A DNA stretch of 64,000 bases from Halostagnicola sp. A-GB9-2. GTDB taxonomy: Archaea; Halobacteriota; Halobacteria; Halobacteriales; Natrialbaceae. Location: NCBI RefSeq assembly GCF_030068615.1, contig NZ_JASJOC010000011.1:1-64000 (forward strand), given 5' to 3'. The notes under the pieces were generated by a model that saw only the letters and a program-made list of their open reading frames with translations, did no database searches and was not told the origin of the DNA. The translations under genes were made by a program, and so were the position numbers. Below, piece by piece: positions 27,217-36,714 of this stretch; position 1 is the stretch's first letter, and every line of letters begins with the position of its first letter.

Positions 27217-27499
27217 TGAGGATTGATCGTATCAGTATTCAATACTTACTCTGTCCCGAGCGCTCACCCGATGTGTACAAATCGCGTAATAGCGTGTTTC
27301 CTTCGGGGTGAAATATACACGAAATAGCGAGCATGAATAGGTATAGCGTATAGATAATGCTATATTTCGCTGTATAGCAGTCGGATCTTTTTTTGAGGAC
27401 TCGAATCGTTTGGTAGATGAGTACACGCTCAGTAACCGATTCTTACAGCGACATATTGCCGTTTTCTGTCCCGAAGCTGACTCGAACGAGGGTGATCAG

Positions 27500-28201
27500 A
27501 TGAACGCTCACGTCGCAGAGACCGAACGAACAGCAGTTATCCCTCGAGCGGAAGGGGGTATCACCGCGGAAATTCATCTCACACACCGGAAGTTACTGTG
27601 CGTTCCGACGATTAAGCGCGTTCCGAAGCTTTCGATCGAACCGGACTACACGACGGACTCTCCGACCGGACGAACGAGCACGTATCTCACGGTGTTCGGT
27701 GACAACTTCGACGCGTTTGAATCGGCCCTCGAGATCGATGACACGGTGAACAACCCCGTCCTCTACGAGCGCTGTTCCGATCACCGGGTCTACCGAGTAA
27801 CACTTGCGGAATCGGTTATCCGGTTTACCCCGACCGCAGCGGCCGTCGAAGGCCGCGTTCTCGATGTCCGGAGTTCGCGTGATGGGTGGACCGCTACCGT
27901 CCGATTTCCGTCTCGAGATGCGCTTATCGGGTTTAACCAGCGGTGTCGCGAGCAGGACATTCAGGTGTCAGTCAACAACATTCGGGGTTCGGATGGCAAC
28001 GATAGGTGTTTACTTCCGTTAACACGGAAACAAGCGGATTTGCTCGTGGTGGCGTACGAAGAGGGATATTTTGACGTTCCCAGAGCTATTTCACAGGAGG
28101 AGTTGGCGACGAAAATCGGTGTTTCGAAATCTGCAGTATCGCAACGGCTTCGTCGGGGTCTGGCTGAACTCTGCCGATCGTCGATACCGACTGTGGAGTG
28201 A
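27500..28201 (+). CDS. HTH_10 domain regulator (short Bat-like)
   Basis: 233 residues from ATG 27500 (MNAHVAETERTAVIPRAEGGITAEIHL). About residues 1-165 resemble the Bat-type N-terminal domain; the last 60 are HTH_10 (LTRKQADLLVVAYEEGYFDVPRAISQEELATKIGVSKSAVSQRLRRGLAEL). An in-frame TTG at 27410 would add 30 residues and is less likely. Follows another HTH_10 gene on the same strand after about 280 AT-rich bases. Confidence 0.85.
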   Translation: MNAHVAETERTAVIPRAEGGITAEIHLTHRKLLCVPTIKRVPKLSIEPDYTTDSPTGRTSTYLTVFGDNFDAFESALEIDDTVNNPVLYERCSDHRVYRVTLAESVIRFTPTAAAVEGRVLDVRSSRDGWTATVRFPSRDALIGFNQRCREQDIQVSVNNIRGSDGNDRCLLPLTRKQADLLVVAYEEGYFDVPRAISQEELATKIGVSKSAVSQRLRRGLAELCRSSIPTVE

Positions 28202-28204
28202 ACC

Positions 28205-28378
28205 CTATTCGTCGTCTTTCATCTCGCCGAGCTGTGAGATGAGTTCGTCGGTGGATGCGCTGGATTCGACGGTCATCTTCCCGTCGTGGTCATGTTCGTG
28301 GACGGTGACCGCTTCACCATCGTCTTCCTCTGCTGACTCTTGCTGTTGCTCGGATTCGTCGTAGCTTCCAAAACCCAT
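28205..28378 (-). CDS. DUF5786-like small haloarchaeal protein
   Basis: 57 residues from ATG 28378: MGFGSYDESEQQQ followed by an acidic stretch and VTVHEHDHDGKMTVESSASTDELISQLGEMKDDE. The MGFGSYDESEQQ opening is, from memory, characteristic of a widespread small haloarchaeal family (DUF5786). Function unknown. Three-base gap to the convergent HTH_10 gene. Confidence 0.8.
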   Translation of the reverse strand: MGFGSYDESEQQQESAEEDDGEAVTVHEHDHDGKMTVESSASTDELISQLGEMKDDE

Positions 28379-28721
28379 GTATTTGACTTTCACCGGCCCT
28401 AAAAAGGTGTGCCGATTTGCACCCGTCGTGAGACGCCCTCACGTCACACGATATATCGCGTTTAGTTCCGAATAAAGTCGCTTCTTGAGGGGGGACGATG
28501 TCGAACTGTCCGGGGAAAGTTTGATTTCGTCTCAGGGGTTCAACGTCGTCCCGGGAAGGTCGATTTCGTCACGTCGAGTTCGACCTGATACGGCGGTGTT
28601 CTCTTTCGAACTATCTTGAACCTCGAATAAAATCTTCGTAACACGACTGTCTCGGTAGATTCGGCAACTCCCTCATTCGAGCCGAATTTCACCGGAACTC
28701 CGGTGTGTACTCCCTCAGCAC
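28379..28721. other. Intergenic region with a distant ORB-like motif
   Basis: About 343 bases. No gene. A good ORB-like motif, tttcaccggaactccggtgtg, lies at 28687-28707, more than 6 kb from the origin and close to the stop of the antiporter gene. Confidence 0.6.
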
Positions 28722-30785
28722 TTACTCGATTCGGAGATACCGACGATCGTATTCGGGTTCTCCCTGTCGCGGATGGATGATGATAAACGATTCCGGCGGG
28801 AGGTTTGCCAGTCGCGCAGGCAGGTCCTCGAGTTCCGATTGCCAGCCGACGTCGCCGCGTCGCGGGGAAATACCGATGATGAGGTCGTTTTCGTCCGTTT
28901 CTTCCTCGAGCGTCGGCAGGAGGTCTCCCCACTCGTCGACGGATTCGAACTCCGTCGTGGCTTCGACCTCGACGAGATCGAACAGCCGCTCGAACTGGTG
29001 TGATCTCCCTTCGACGACGAGGACCGTTATCTGGACGCCGAGACTTGCGGCGAGGCGTTTGGTCATGTGGACGGCCTCGTTGAAGCCCTCGTGATGATCC
29101 GCTCCCATTGGGACCACGACGAAGATTTGATTCGTCGTGTTGATCGGGTGACCGAGCCGCGAGATGAGGACGGGGAGCGGCGTCCGCTCGAGCACCTGAT
29201 CGATAATGCTACCGAATATCCGGTGGCTGAACGTCTCGTTGGCGTCCCATCCCATGATGATCTGATTCGCCTGCACCTCGATCGCTCCCTGGACGATGCC
29301 CGATGCGACGTTGTGGTTGACTCGAGCTTCCGTCTGGACGGGAACCTCCGCGGCCCCGCCGAAGTCAGCAACTTCGTTGAGTTCGGCCTGGACCGAGGCG
29401 ACTTGTTCTTCGGTCGGCCGTTCGGTGTCCGGCTGGATCACGGTCATGACGTGTATCGGTTCAGTTCCGCGTTCTCCTTTGATTACGAAGGCGAGTTCCA
29501 TCAACCGCCGTTGTAATTCGGCGTTGTGTGAAAGCGGGAGCAAGATGTTGGGGTCCTTGGGGCTGTCGTCGCCCGCCCCGACGTCGCGCTCGAGTGCGAG
29601 TTGGGTCGCAGCCCGTTCGGTGAGCCACGGACTGACCAATGCGGTCACCACGAGCATCAGGACGACTGCGTTGAGGACTTCGTCGCCGAACAGTCCGGCG
29701 TCGACGCCGATGAGCGTAATCGCGAGCGCGGCCGCGGCCTGTCCGACCGAAAGGCCGAAGATGACGTTCCGTTCGTTGTTCGTGTACCCTTGAACGGTCG
29801 AAACGAGCCAGGCTGCAGCCCCCTTACAGGCGACCATCACGACGATGATGACCGCTGCAATCTCCAATGTTTGGAAGCCGTCGAAGATAATCCCGACGTC
29901 GACTTGCATGCCGACGTGAAGGAGGAAAAACGGGATGAAAAAGGCGTTTCCGACGAACTCGATCCGGTTCATGAGTGTTCCACCCTGTGGGATCTGCCGG
30001 TTGAGTGCGAGTCCGGCGACGAACGCACCCAGAATTCCGGAGATCTCGAGTACTTCCGCGAGACTTGCGGACGCAAAAATTGCGACCATCACGAACAGGA
30101 ACTCGAAGTAACTTTCTTGACTGAAGTTCTGGAAGAACCGTCTGGAAATCGGCGGGACGATGAACCAGACGGCACCGAAGAGAATTGCGAGCGAGACGAA
30201 GATCGTGGCGAACAACCACACCGAGAGTCCGTCCGCGATAGCACCGGTCACGACGGCGAGCACGATCAGCGCGAGCGTGTCCGTAAAGAGAATTCCGCCG
30301 AAGACCGCGGTTACGGCTCGGTTTTTCGTCACGTTGAGCCGGTTGGCGACGGGATAGGCGAGCAACGTGTGCGAAGCGAAGACCGACGAAAGCAAGAGCG
30401 CGGCCAGCGGGTCGAAGTCAAGGATCGTCGTGAGTGTAATCGTCCCCACTACGAACGGGAGGAAGAAACTCGTGAGACCGAAAAGCGCCGCGTTTTCAGG
30501 CGCCTCTTTGAACCCCTGCAAATCGAGTTCGAGTCCGACGGTAAAAAGGAGGTAGATGAGACCGACCTCACCGAGGAGAACAATCGCGTCGGAGTGTTCG
30601 ACGATATCGAAGATGCCCGGCCCGATGAGCGCCCCGAAAACGACGATTCCGACGATTCCGGGCTGTCCGAGGCGCTTGATGAGCAGCGGCCCAACCAGGA
30701 AGACGGCCATCGCGATAGTAAAAACGAGGACCGGATCCTCGAGTGAGAGCGCGGCATCGGTCAGAACGAGCGGTGAAAGAGACAT
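28722..30785 (-). CDS. CPA2-type cation/H+ antiporter with two UspA-like domains
   Basis: 687 residues. Residues about 15-405 are the Kef/CPA2 exchanger domain with 12-13 membrane segments (GQPGIVGIVVFGALIGPGIF, LFTVGLELDL, SGILGAFVAGLALNRQIP). The C-terminal 270 residues hold two universal-stress-like nucleotide-binding folds (ILLPLSHNAELQRRLMELAFVIKG and QIFVVVPMGADHHEGFNEAVHMTKRLA) that probably gate transport. Expected to exchange Na+ or K+ for H+ across the membrane, relevant to salt and pH balance. Stands alone with long intergenic regions on both sides. Confidence 0.93.
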   Translation of the reverse strand: MSLSPLVLTDAALSLEDPVLVFTIAMAVFLVGPLLIKRLGQPGIVGIVVFGALIGPGIFDIVEHSDAIVLLGEVGLIYLLFTVGLELDLQGFKEAPENAALFGLTSFFLPFVVGTITLTTILDFDPLAALLLSSVFASHTLLAYPVANRLNVTKNRAVTAVFGGILFTDTLALIVLAVVTGAIADGLSVWLFATIFVSLAILFGAVWFIVPPISRRFFQNFSQESYFEFLFVMVAIFASASLAEVLEISGILGAFVAGLALNRQIPQGGTLMNRIEFVGNAFFIPFFLLHVGMQVDVGIIFDGFQTLEIAAVIIVVMVACKGAAAWLVSTVQGYTNNERNVIFGLSVGQAAAALAITLIGVDAGLFGDEVLNAVVLMLVVTALVSPWLTERAATQLALERDVGAGDDSPKDPNILLPLSHNAELQRRLMELAFVIKGERGTEPIHVMTVIQPDTERPTEEQVASVQAELNEVADFGGAAEVPVQTEARVNHNVASGIVQGAIEVQANQIIMGWDANETFSHRIFGSIIDQVLERTPLPVLISRLGHPINTTNQIFVVVPMGADHHEGFNEAVHMTKRLAASLGVQITVLVVEGRSHQFERLFDLVEVEATTEFESVDEWGDLLPTLEEETDENDLIIGISPRRGDVGWQSELEDLPARLANLPPESFIIIHPRQGEPEYDRRYLRIE

Positions 30786-31762
30786 TCGTTAGATCACTTT
30801 TGTGGGGAAGCGGTAGTCGGCCATCGAAGGGGACTGTCGATTGCCTCTGGGCTCGATAGCGCCAACTCGATCGGTATCTCTCTTGATGGCGAATGGTGTG
30901 TACATCTGTTTCGGCATTTACCGGCAATTTTCAGCGGTTTACGCACTTCTCGCTTCGATCGACCCAATCATTGGAGAAAATGAACGGGTGGGTAATAAGT
31001 CGTAGGATTTCTGTGAGGGATTTCCTATGACTGGCAACTTTTCGGGTGAACTTTCCGGCGAGAAGTCGACGATCGAGCAGTCTCGTGACGAGGATTCCTA
31101 TAATCGTGTTATCGACCCCATTAACTCGAGTCAGATGACACTTCGTGTTACTATCGACTGCGTACCCTTTCTACGCTCGAGGACCTCTCATCGCGTGCGT
31201 CCTTCGTGCAGGTCGGTGAGGCGAGTAAAATTGCGTGCGCCGAAATCACTCCCAACAGGAGAGTAGGCCGGCCAAACTCCACATCTATTCGTTTCCCATT
31301 GTGTTTTGTCACGACATACTCGGATTTCGTACGGAGTGTAAATATCTCCTACTGAGCCCCGAGTCAGCCGCTAAGGCGAAGTGGACAACCGTTTCCCTAT
31401 CGGTCAAACAGGTCGAGTTCCGACTGGGAGATACCGGATTCCGTTGATGTGTCGAGAGTGATGGAAACGATTCCGTTCGAATTGAACGATCGATAGGCGC
31501 GCGTTACAGGTGTGCTACGCTCGGAGTTAGAGGATCTATAGTAATGGGCTGGGCTGGACTGTGCTATAGTCATGTCCGCGTCACGCGTCCCGTCCCGAAT
31601 AGTTGCCGCGGACAGCTATCCGATTATGAAACGAACGACCGTTGCTGGCGATCGAGCACAACCGCTTGATCCCGGAAAGACCCTCGCAAACTGGTGTCCG
31701 TCTTCGCGACTGTATTTCCCTCCCGAGTTTGATCGACAGGCCGTCTCCGAGGTGAGCGACTA
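30786..31762. other. Long intergenic region upstream of glmS
   Basis: About 977 bases. It should hold the divergent promoters of the antiporter and glmS. Frames at 31027-31266 and 31235-31447 have no recognisable content. A 63-codon frame that overlaps the glmS start is listed separately. Confidence 0.5.
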
Positions 31763-31763
31763 A
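31572..31763 (+). CDS. Possible small upstream ORF overlapping glmS start
   Basis: 63 codons (MSASRVPSRIVAADSYPIMKRT ... DRQAVSEVSD). Its stop overlaps the glmS start as taatg, which suggests translational coupling. A TATA-like ctatagta at 31536-31543 lies about 30 bases before its ATG, while glmS itself has none close by. The protein is not acidic and matches nothing I know, so it may be only the glmS leader. Confidence 0.28.
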   Translation: MSASRVPSRIVAADSYPIMKRTTVAGDRAQPLDPGKTLANWCPSSRLYFPPEFDRQAVSEVSD

Positions 31764-33577
31764 TGTGCGGAATAATCGCCCGCGTGGGCGATGGAAGTGC
31801 GATAGATCCGTTGCTCACGGGTCTCGAGAACCTCGAGTATCGCGGCTACGATTCGGCGGGAGTTGCAGTCCAGAACGGCAGTGGTATCGACGTCCAGAAA
31901 CGATCCGGAAAGGTTGCGGATCTCAAACGATCGATCGACGATGTCCCGCTCGAAGGAGCTGTCGGAATCGGCCACACCCGTTGGAGTACGCACGGTCCGC
32001 CGACCGACGAAAACGCCCATCCTCACACCGATCACGTCGGTGATATCGCCGTCGTTCATAACGGCATCATCGAAAACCACGCGACGCTCAAAGCCGAACT
32101 CGCCGAGACGGGTCACGAATTCACGAGCGAGACCGACACCGAGGTTATTCCACACCTCATCCAGTCGTTCATCGATGATGGCATGGACACTGAACCCGCA
32201 TTCAGACGCGCGATAGATGAACTCGAGGGAAGTTACGCGGTTGCGGCGATGCGGTCGGGCGAGCACGTTCTCTACGCCGCCCGCCAGGGATCGCCGCTGG
32301 TCGTGGGTATCGAGGACGACGGCTTCTTCCTCGCGAGCGATGTGCCCGCGTTTCTCGAGTACACGGACACCGTCGTCTATCTCGAAGACGGAGACGTCGT
32401 CATCGTCGACGGCAACGGCATCGAGTACACGGATCTGGCAGGCAACCAAATCGACCGCGAGCGTGAAACTGTCGAATGGGACCCCGAACAGGCCGGGAAA
32501 GGCGAGTACGAGCACTTCATGCTCAAAGAAATCCACGAACAGCCGACGTCGATCGCTCAGGCGATCGAAGGGCGGATCGATCCCGGCCGGGGGTCGATCG
32601 ACCTCGAGGGGTTCGAGCCCGGGACCTTCGAGAACGTCGATGCCGTTCAGTTCGTCGCCTGCGGGACTTCGTATCATGCGGCGCTATACGGATCGACGGC
32701 GCTCAACCAGGCGGGGATATCCTCGACGGCGTTACTCGCTAACGAATACTCGGTTTCTGCACCACCGATCGACGACAACACGCTGGTGGTAGCGGTTACA
32801 CAGAGCGGTGAGACTGCAGACACGTTAAACGCGCTTCGTAGTGCGGATGCCGCTGGAGCCAAGACGCTGACCGTCACCAACGTAATCGGCTCGACGGCCT
32901 CCCGCGTCGCCGACGAGACGCTTCTCATCAGAGCAGGCCCGGAAATCGGTGTGGCAGCCACGAAGACGTTCTCTTCCCAGGCTGTGATGCTCGTGTTGTT
33001 AGCCAACCGCATCACGGCGGATATTACGGGTGAGCCCCGAACGGATCTTCGATCGCTCCTCGAAGCACTGAACTCGATGCCGGCGCGGATCGAAACGCTC
33101 CTCGAGCGATCTCAGGCCGAGTCGGTCGCCCGGCGGTACGGTAACTCCCAATCGTACTTTTTTATCGGAAGAGGGCTCGGATACTCCGTCGCACTCGAGG
33201 GTGCCCTGAAGTTCAAAGAGATCACGTACGAGCACGCCGAGGGATTTGCCTCCGGTGAACTGAAACACGGCCCGCTCGCGCTTGTCACACCGGATACGCC
33301 ATTGTTTGCCGTCTTCACGGGAACTGAGGACGAGAAAACGATGAAAAATGCAGCGGAAGCCCAGACCCGCGGCTCGCCGGTGATCGCGCTCTGTCCGCCG
33401 GATCACGAAGCGACCGAAATGGCCGACGAGCATCTGGAAATTCCCGAAACGGATCCTGCACTGGCCGGGCTTCTCGCGAACGTCCAACTCCAACTCGTCT
33501 CTTACTATGCGGCAGATCAGTTGGGTCGCCCGATCGACAAACCCCGAAATCTCGCCAAGAGCGTCACCGTCGAGTAA
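31763..33577 (+). CDS. glmS: Glutamine--fructose-6-phosphate aminotransferase (isomerizing)
   Basis: Makes glucosamine 6-phosphate, the first step of UDP-GlcNAc synthesis. 604 residues. The N-terminal Ntn glutaminase begins MCGIIARVGDG with nucleophile Cys2, then LEYRGYDSAGVA, GIGHTRWSTHG and VVHNGIIENH. Two SIS sugar-isomerase domains follow (FVACGTSYHAALYG, TQSGETADTLNAL; then YFFIGRGLGYSVALEGALKFKEITYEHAEGF). The C-terminus DKPRNLAKSVTVE is the conserved end. glmM lies 1 kb downstream on the other strand. A 20-base piece at 33200-33219 recurs in a hairpin loop upstream of glmM. Confidence 0.96.
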   Translation: MCGIIARVGDGSAIDPLLTGLENLEYRGYDSAGVAVQNGSGIDVQKRSGKVADLKRSIDDVPLEGAVGIGHTRWSTHGPPTDENAHPHTDHVGDIAVVHNGIIENHATLKAELAETGHEFTSETDTEVIPHLIQSFIDDGMDTEPAFRRAIDELEGSYAVAAMRSGEHVLYAARQGSPLVVGIEDDGFFLASDVPAFLEYTDTVVYLEDGDVVIVDGNGIEYTDLAGNQIDRERETVEWDPEQAGKGEYEHFMLKEIHEQPTSIAQAIEGRIDPGRGSIDLEGFEPGTFENVDAVQFVACGTSYHAALYGSTALNQAGISSTALLANEYSVSAPPIDDNTLVVAVTQSGETADTLNALRSADAAGAKTLTVTNVIGSTASRVADETLLIRAGPEIGVAATKTFSSQAVMLVLLANRITADITGEPRTDLRSLLEALNSMPARIETLLERSQAESVARRYGNSQSYFFIGRGLGYSVALEGALKFKEITYEHAEGFASGELKHGPLALVTPDTPLFAVFTGTEDEKTMKNAAEAQTRGSPVIALCPPDHEATEMADEHLEIPETDPALAGLLANVQLQLVSYYAADQLGRPIDKPRNLAKSVTVE

Positions 33578-34264
33578 ACCGGGCGAACTCGTATTACACT
33601 CCGTGATACGGGATACAATTCTTCATTCCGCATAGAACCTTCTTTTCTAACGCATAATCTATCATTGCCATCGCTTACCAGGGTTGAGTTGCGTTTCCCT
33701 TCGTCGTCTTTTCATCCCGGAGAGCATGGTTCCCGTTGGGTCGAATCGAGGACGCTGGTGACCATAGCACGACTCGAGACTACCCCCATAGTCCCGTTCC
33801 GTACTGTGGTGTGTGTGCGGGGTTCGCGTCCTCGGTCGACGTCGGAATCGGTACCGGAGGGATTTCCCGTTGATAGGCTTGGGACTGCCCTCCATATCTA
33901 GAAGGCAACCAGTACGGTATAAACTCAACACCTGATAAACATGACCGTTGTCGCAAACGAGCGCATCGGCGTTTCCACGGAAGCGGACGGAAGTGGCGTC
34001 GACCCGTTTGGCTCCCAGACTTGACTGTCCCGGTTCGAACGGAGACGGAATTGATCACATCGAATCGGTCGGAACTGTTGGCTCAAAGCGGGGTGAAATA
34101 ACGGATTACGGTTCGGAAATATTGAATTTCTGCAGATAGGGACGGTAACGACCTAGAATTCCGAACACTGTTTTGGTGTTATTAACGAGGACAGAAATAA
34201 AATCTCTCGAAAGCAGTCCCCGTTATGCAGCCTATAGTAAATAGTATCCTGTAGAAATGGAGGG
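33578..34264. other. Intergenic region after glmS
   Basis: About 687 bases. A small hairpin (cgtat/atacg) at about 33591-33612 follows the glmS stop. No known gene; one very short ORF with a good TATA box is listed at 33941-34024. Confidence 0.5.
33941..34024 (+). CDS. Possible 27-residue small protein
   Basis: ATG 33941 to tga 34024 encodes MTVVANERIGVSTEADGSGV plus seven residues. A TATA box (tataaa, 33918-33923) sits 18-23 bases upstream, a spacing usual for haloarchaeal leaderless mRNAs, and codon choice is haloarchaeal. Too short for a family assignment; may be a real micro-protein or a remnant. Confidence 0.25.
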   Translation: MTVVANERIGVSTEADGSGVDPFGSQT

Positions 34265-34477
34265 ATGATGTCGACGGAATCAACCGAAACCAAGTGGACG
34301 CCGATGACCGCCGGCCAACAGACGACAGCACCGCGTTGTGTCACCTGTGGTAATCAGGTTACACGTCAGTTCGCCCGTGTGTTCGGGGACAACCGAGATG
34401 TCGTCCACGCCTGCCCCGACTGCTCTACGTATCGAGAGATGAAGACGTCTGATTACATTCCAGAAGAAGTTCGATAG
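34265..34477 (+). CDS. DUF7563-like small zinc-finger protein
   Basis: 70 residues (start 34265, or the next ATG at 34268). Two CxxC knuckles: CVTCGNQV and CPDCSTYREM, separated by TRQFARVFGDNRDVVHA. The VT..FARVFGDN..V..C..C block is, from memory, typical of a widespread small haloarchaeal zinc-finger family. Function unknown. Between glmS and glmM. Confidence 0.75.
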   Translation: MMSTESTETKWTPMTAGQQTTAPRCVTCGNQVTRQFARVFGDNRDVVHACPDCSTYREMKTSDYIPEEVR

Positions 34478-34592
34478 CGACCCGTTCGTACTCGGTAGTC
34501 CGTACGAGGTTGTAACTCCTGTCGAATCAACAACTCGGTGAGCCAACACGGCGGGATGAATCTCGTGCAAGGGGTGGCGCTGTATTGTGTCG

Positions 34593-35909
34593 TTACGCCG
34601 TCCGAACCACTTCGGTTGCCTCGTCGAATAGTTCCGCGGCCCGCTCGAATCTGCGGGCCTGTGCCGTGACTCGAACGATGGGTTGTGTTCCACTCGCACG
34701 AAGCAGAAACCACCCGTTCGGGGTTTCCACACGGACGCCATCGCGGGTATCGACGTCGTTGTAGTCGTCGATAACACGTCTTTCGACACGCTTCATGAGG
34801 GATGCTTTTTCGTCGGATTCGATGGTGCCGCGTCGAATCGGATACGTGTCTATCTCGGCCTCGAGTTCCGAAAGCGAGCCTCGGGTCGCGACCAGCTCGA
34901 CGAGTTTGCACGCGGCCAGTGGTCCGTCCGGACAGAGCGTCTCCTCGGGCCAGATCCACGCCCCGCTCGGTTCTCCTCCGAAAACGACGTCATCGTCGGT
35001 TGCCCGTTGGGCGACGAACACGTCTCCAACCTTCGTTCGAACCAGAGAGGCACCCCGATCGGCGAGTGCATCCTCTACAGCCAGGCTCGTGTCGACGGGT
35101 GCCGCGACGCGGTCGCCATCGCTCGCTTCCTCTCGAGCGAACAGCGCGAGCAACGAATCCTTCGGGACGAACGTTCCGGTCTCGTCGACGGCCATCATCC
35201 GATCGGCATCTCCGTCGTGGGCGACCCCGAGATCCGCGTCGCTTTTTCCGACCAACGTCTCGAGCGCCCCGAGCGTCTCGGCCGTCGGCTCGCTTGGCCG
35301 TCCGGGGAACGCGCCGTCAGGTTGGGCGTTTAGCGTCTGGACTGAGCACCCGAGATCGTCGAGCACGCCGGCCGTGATTTGTCCCGCTCCGTTTCCGACA
35401 TCGACGACGACGGAGACGGGTTCCGACACGTCGACGCTCGAGCGGACCGCCGACGCGTGTGATTCGATCGCTCCCGAAAGTGTCGTTCGACTCCCCGTCT
35501 CGTCCCACGCAGCAAACTCGTACGCTTCCGATTCGATCCGTTCGACGATAGCCGCCCGTCGGTCGGTGCCGAATGCCTTCCCCGACGGCGTCCAGAGTTT
35601 GATTCCGTTGTCCTCCGGCGGATTGTGAGACGCTGTGACGACGACTCCGGCGTCGGCACCGGCCCAGCCGACCGCTCGAGCGACCGTCGGCGTGGACGCG
35701 ATCTCGCCCTCGATCTCGAGTGCGTCGGAACCACATTCACAGATTCCGGCGGCGAGCGCGTCGAGCAACATCGTACCGCTCGCTCTACTGTCACGGCCGA
35801 TGACGATTCGATCGTATCCATTCGAGCCGAGCGCGCGGCCGATTTCGAGGGCGAGCCCGGCTGTCACGTCGTCGCCGACGCGACCGCGAATGCCACTGGT
35901 TCCGAACAT
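34593..35909 (-). CDS. glmM: Phosphoglucosamine mutase (GlmM-type phosphohexomutase)
   Basis: Interconverts glucosamine 6-phosphate and glucosamine 1-phosphate, the step after GlmS. 438 residues: MFGTSGIRGRVGDDVT at the start, phosphoserine Ser94 in VVVTASHNPPEDNGIKLW, metal-binding DGDADRM, sugar-binding GGEPSGAWIW and phosphate-binding RASGTQPIVRV. Substrate could also be glucose or mannose phosphate, but the nearby glmS favours glucosamine. Its leader region upstream (35910-36150, minus sense) contains a hairpin with glmS-complementary loop. Confidence 0.92.
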   Translation of the reverse strand: MFGTSGIRGRVGDDVTAGLALEIGRALGSNGYDRIVIGRDSRASGTMLLDALAAGICECGSDALEIEGEIASTPTVARAVGWAGADAGVVVTASHNPPEDNGIKLWTPSGKAFGTDRRAAIVERIESEAYEFAAWDETGSRTTLSGAIESHASAVRSSVDVSEPVSVVVDVGNGAGQITAGVLDDLGCSVQTLNAQPDGAFPGRPSEPTAETLGALETLVGKSDADLGVAHDGDADRMMAVDETGTFVPKDSLLALFAREEASDGDRVAAPVDTSLAVEDALADRGASLVRTKVGDVFVAQRATDDDVVFGGEPSGAWIWPEETLCPDGPLAACKLVELVATRGSLSELEAEIDTYPIRRGTIESDEKASLMKRVERRVIDDYNDVDTRDGVRVETPNGWFLLRASGTQPIVRVTAQARRFERAAELFDEATEVVRTA

Positions 35910-36352
35910 ACACTGAACTGTGTTCGTACAGCCGTTACTATGTTCTGACTACTCGGCGGTCGCGTGTCTCTTCGTTTTCACGTTCGGCTCGTCGCTGGTC
36001 GACAGACGGCGCTAACCGATAGGGTGAACGGCGGCTGTTGGTCAGTTTCATCTCACAGATTCGTTTACGGTCTGGTTTCGGTCGATCGACTCGATATCTC
36101 GTCGTCCGCGAGGTTCGGTGCCCTGAAGTTCAAAGAAACCTCGACGTGTGTACGCCTTGAGAGCGACCGAGTGCGTGTTCCGAACTGGCATCGAATTCCG
36201 ACTTGTGCACGCTCCAAATTTGTAGTTGCCACCTACGGATTGGAACGACCAAAGCGGTATTATTCTCTCGCGTTGGTGTTTCTCTCGAGCGGACGGGATC
36301 GGACGAGAACGCTCTCGGTAGCAGCTAGCTCGCCCGTCGATCAACACCACCA
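35910..36352. other. Divergent intergenic region between glmM and HTH gene
   Basis: About 443 bases. A plus-strand frame at 35964-36356 has no family match apart from GALKFKE, which comes from the 20-base copy of glmS sequence described for the hairpin at 36109-36143. Confidence 0.5.
36109..36143 (-). ncRNA. Candidate regulatory hairpin with glmS-matching loop
   Basis: A 7-bp stem (cgaggtt 36109-36115 with aacctcg 36137-36143) closes a 21-base loop. Loop bases 36117-36136 are identical to glmS coding bases 33200-33219 (20 of 20). Read on the minus strand, the loop is therefore antisense to glmS mRNA, and lies 200-235 bases upstream of the glmM start, where it would be in a long glmM leader or a separate small RNA. 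Seen: the match and stem. Inferred: any regulation. Confidence 0.4.
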
Positions 36353-36634
36353 ATGACCTCATCCAACACCACGGACGTTCGAGAGGGAGTCTCCAGCGCC
36401 GACACTCCGAGCGGCGAATCGGCCCTCACAGCGCTTTCACCGAGTGCGAAATTGGTTTATAAGGTACTCGAGTACGAGGGCCCGATGACCCAAGAGGAGA
36501 TCGTCGCCGAGTCGCGTCTCTGTTCGCGGACGGTCCGATACGGGTTACGAAAGCTCGAGAACGAGGCGATCGTCGATAGCCGAGTCAGCCTCGACGACGC
36601 ACGACAGTCAGTGTACCAAATCGGCGAGTGCTAA
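36353..36634 (+). CDS. Small winged-helix (MarR-like) regulator
   Basis: 93 residues. After a Ser/Thr-rich start, residues 25-90 form a winged helix (LSPSAKLVYKVLEYEGPMTQEEIVAESRLCSRTVRYGLRKLENEAIVDSRVSLDDARQSVYQI). This type is common in haloarchaea; target unknown. Convergent with the FemAB-like gene. Confidence 0.85.
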   Translation: MTSSNTTDVREGVSSADTPSGESALTALSPSAKLVYKVLEYEGPMTQEEIVAESRLCSRTVRYGLRKLENEAIVDSRVSLDDARQSVYQIGEC

Positions 36635-36714
36635 CCGTCTGTCCGAGCACGGGATTGCTCGAGTTGTCCTGAATGTCGCCGGAGAAGAGGCTCGAGAAAC
36701 TGCGAGATCGAACG

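Noticed and set aside
27410-27499. TTG-start extension of the short HTH_10 regulator
   Set aside because: Rare start codon and no conserved residues; ATG at 27500 enters the domain directly.
29601-30746. 381-codon plus-strand frame over the antiporter gene
   Set aside because: Very charged, repetitive antisense product with no family content.
35964-36356. 130-codon plus-strand ORF with GALKFKE, as a glmS fragment
   Set aside because: Only the 20 bases match glmS; flanking residues do not, so it is not a gene remnant of normal kind.
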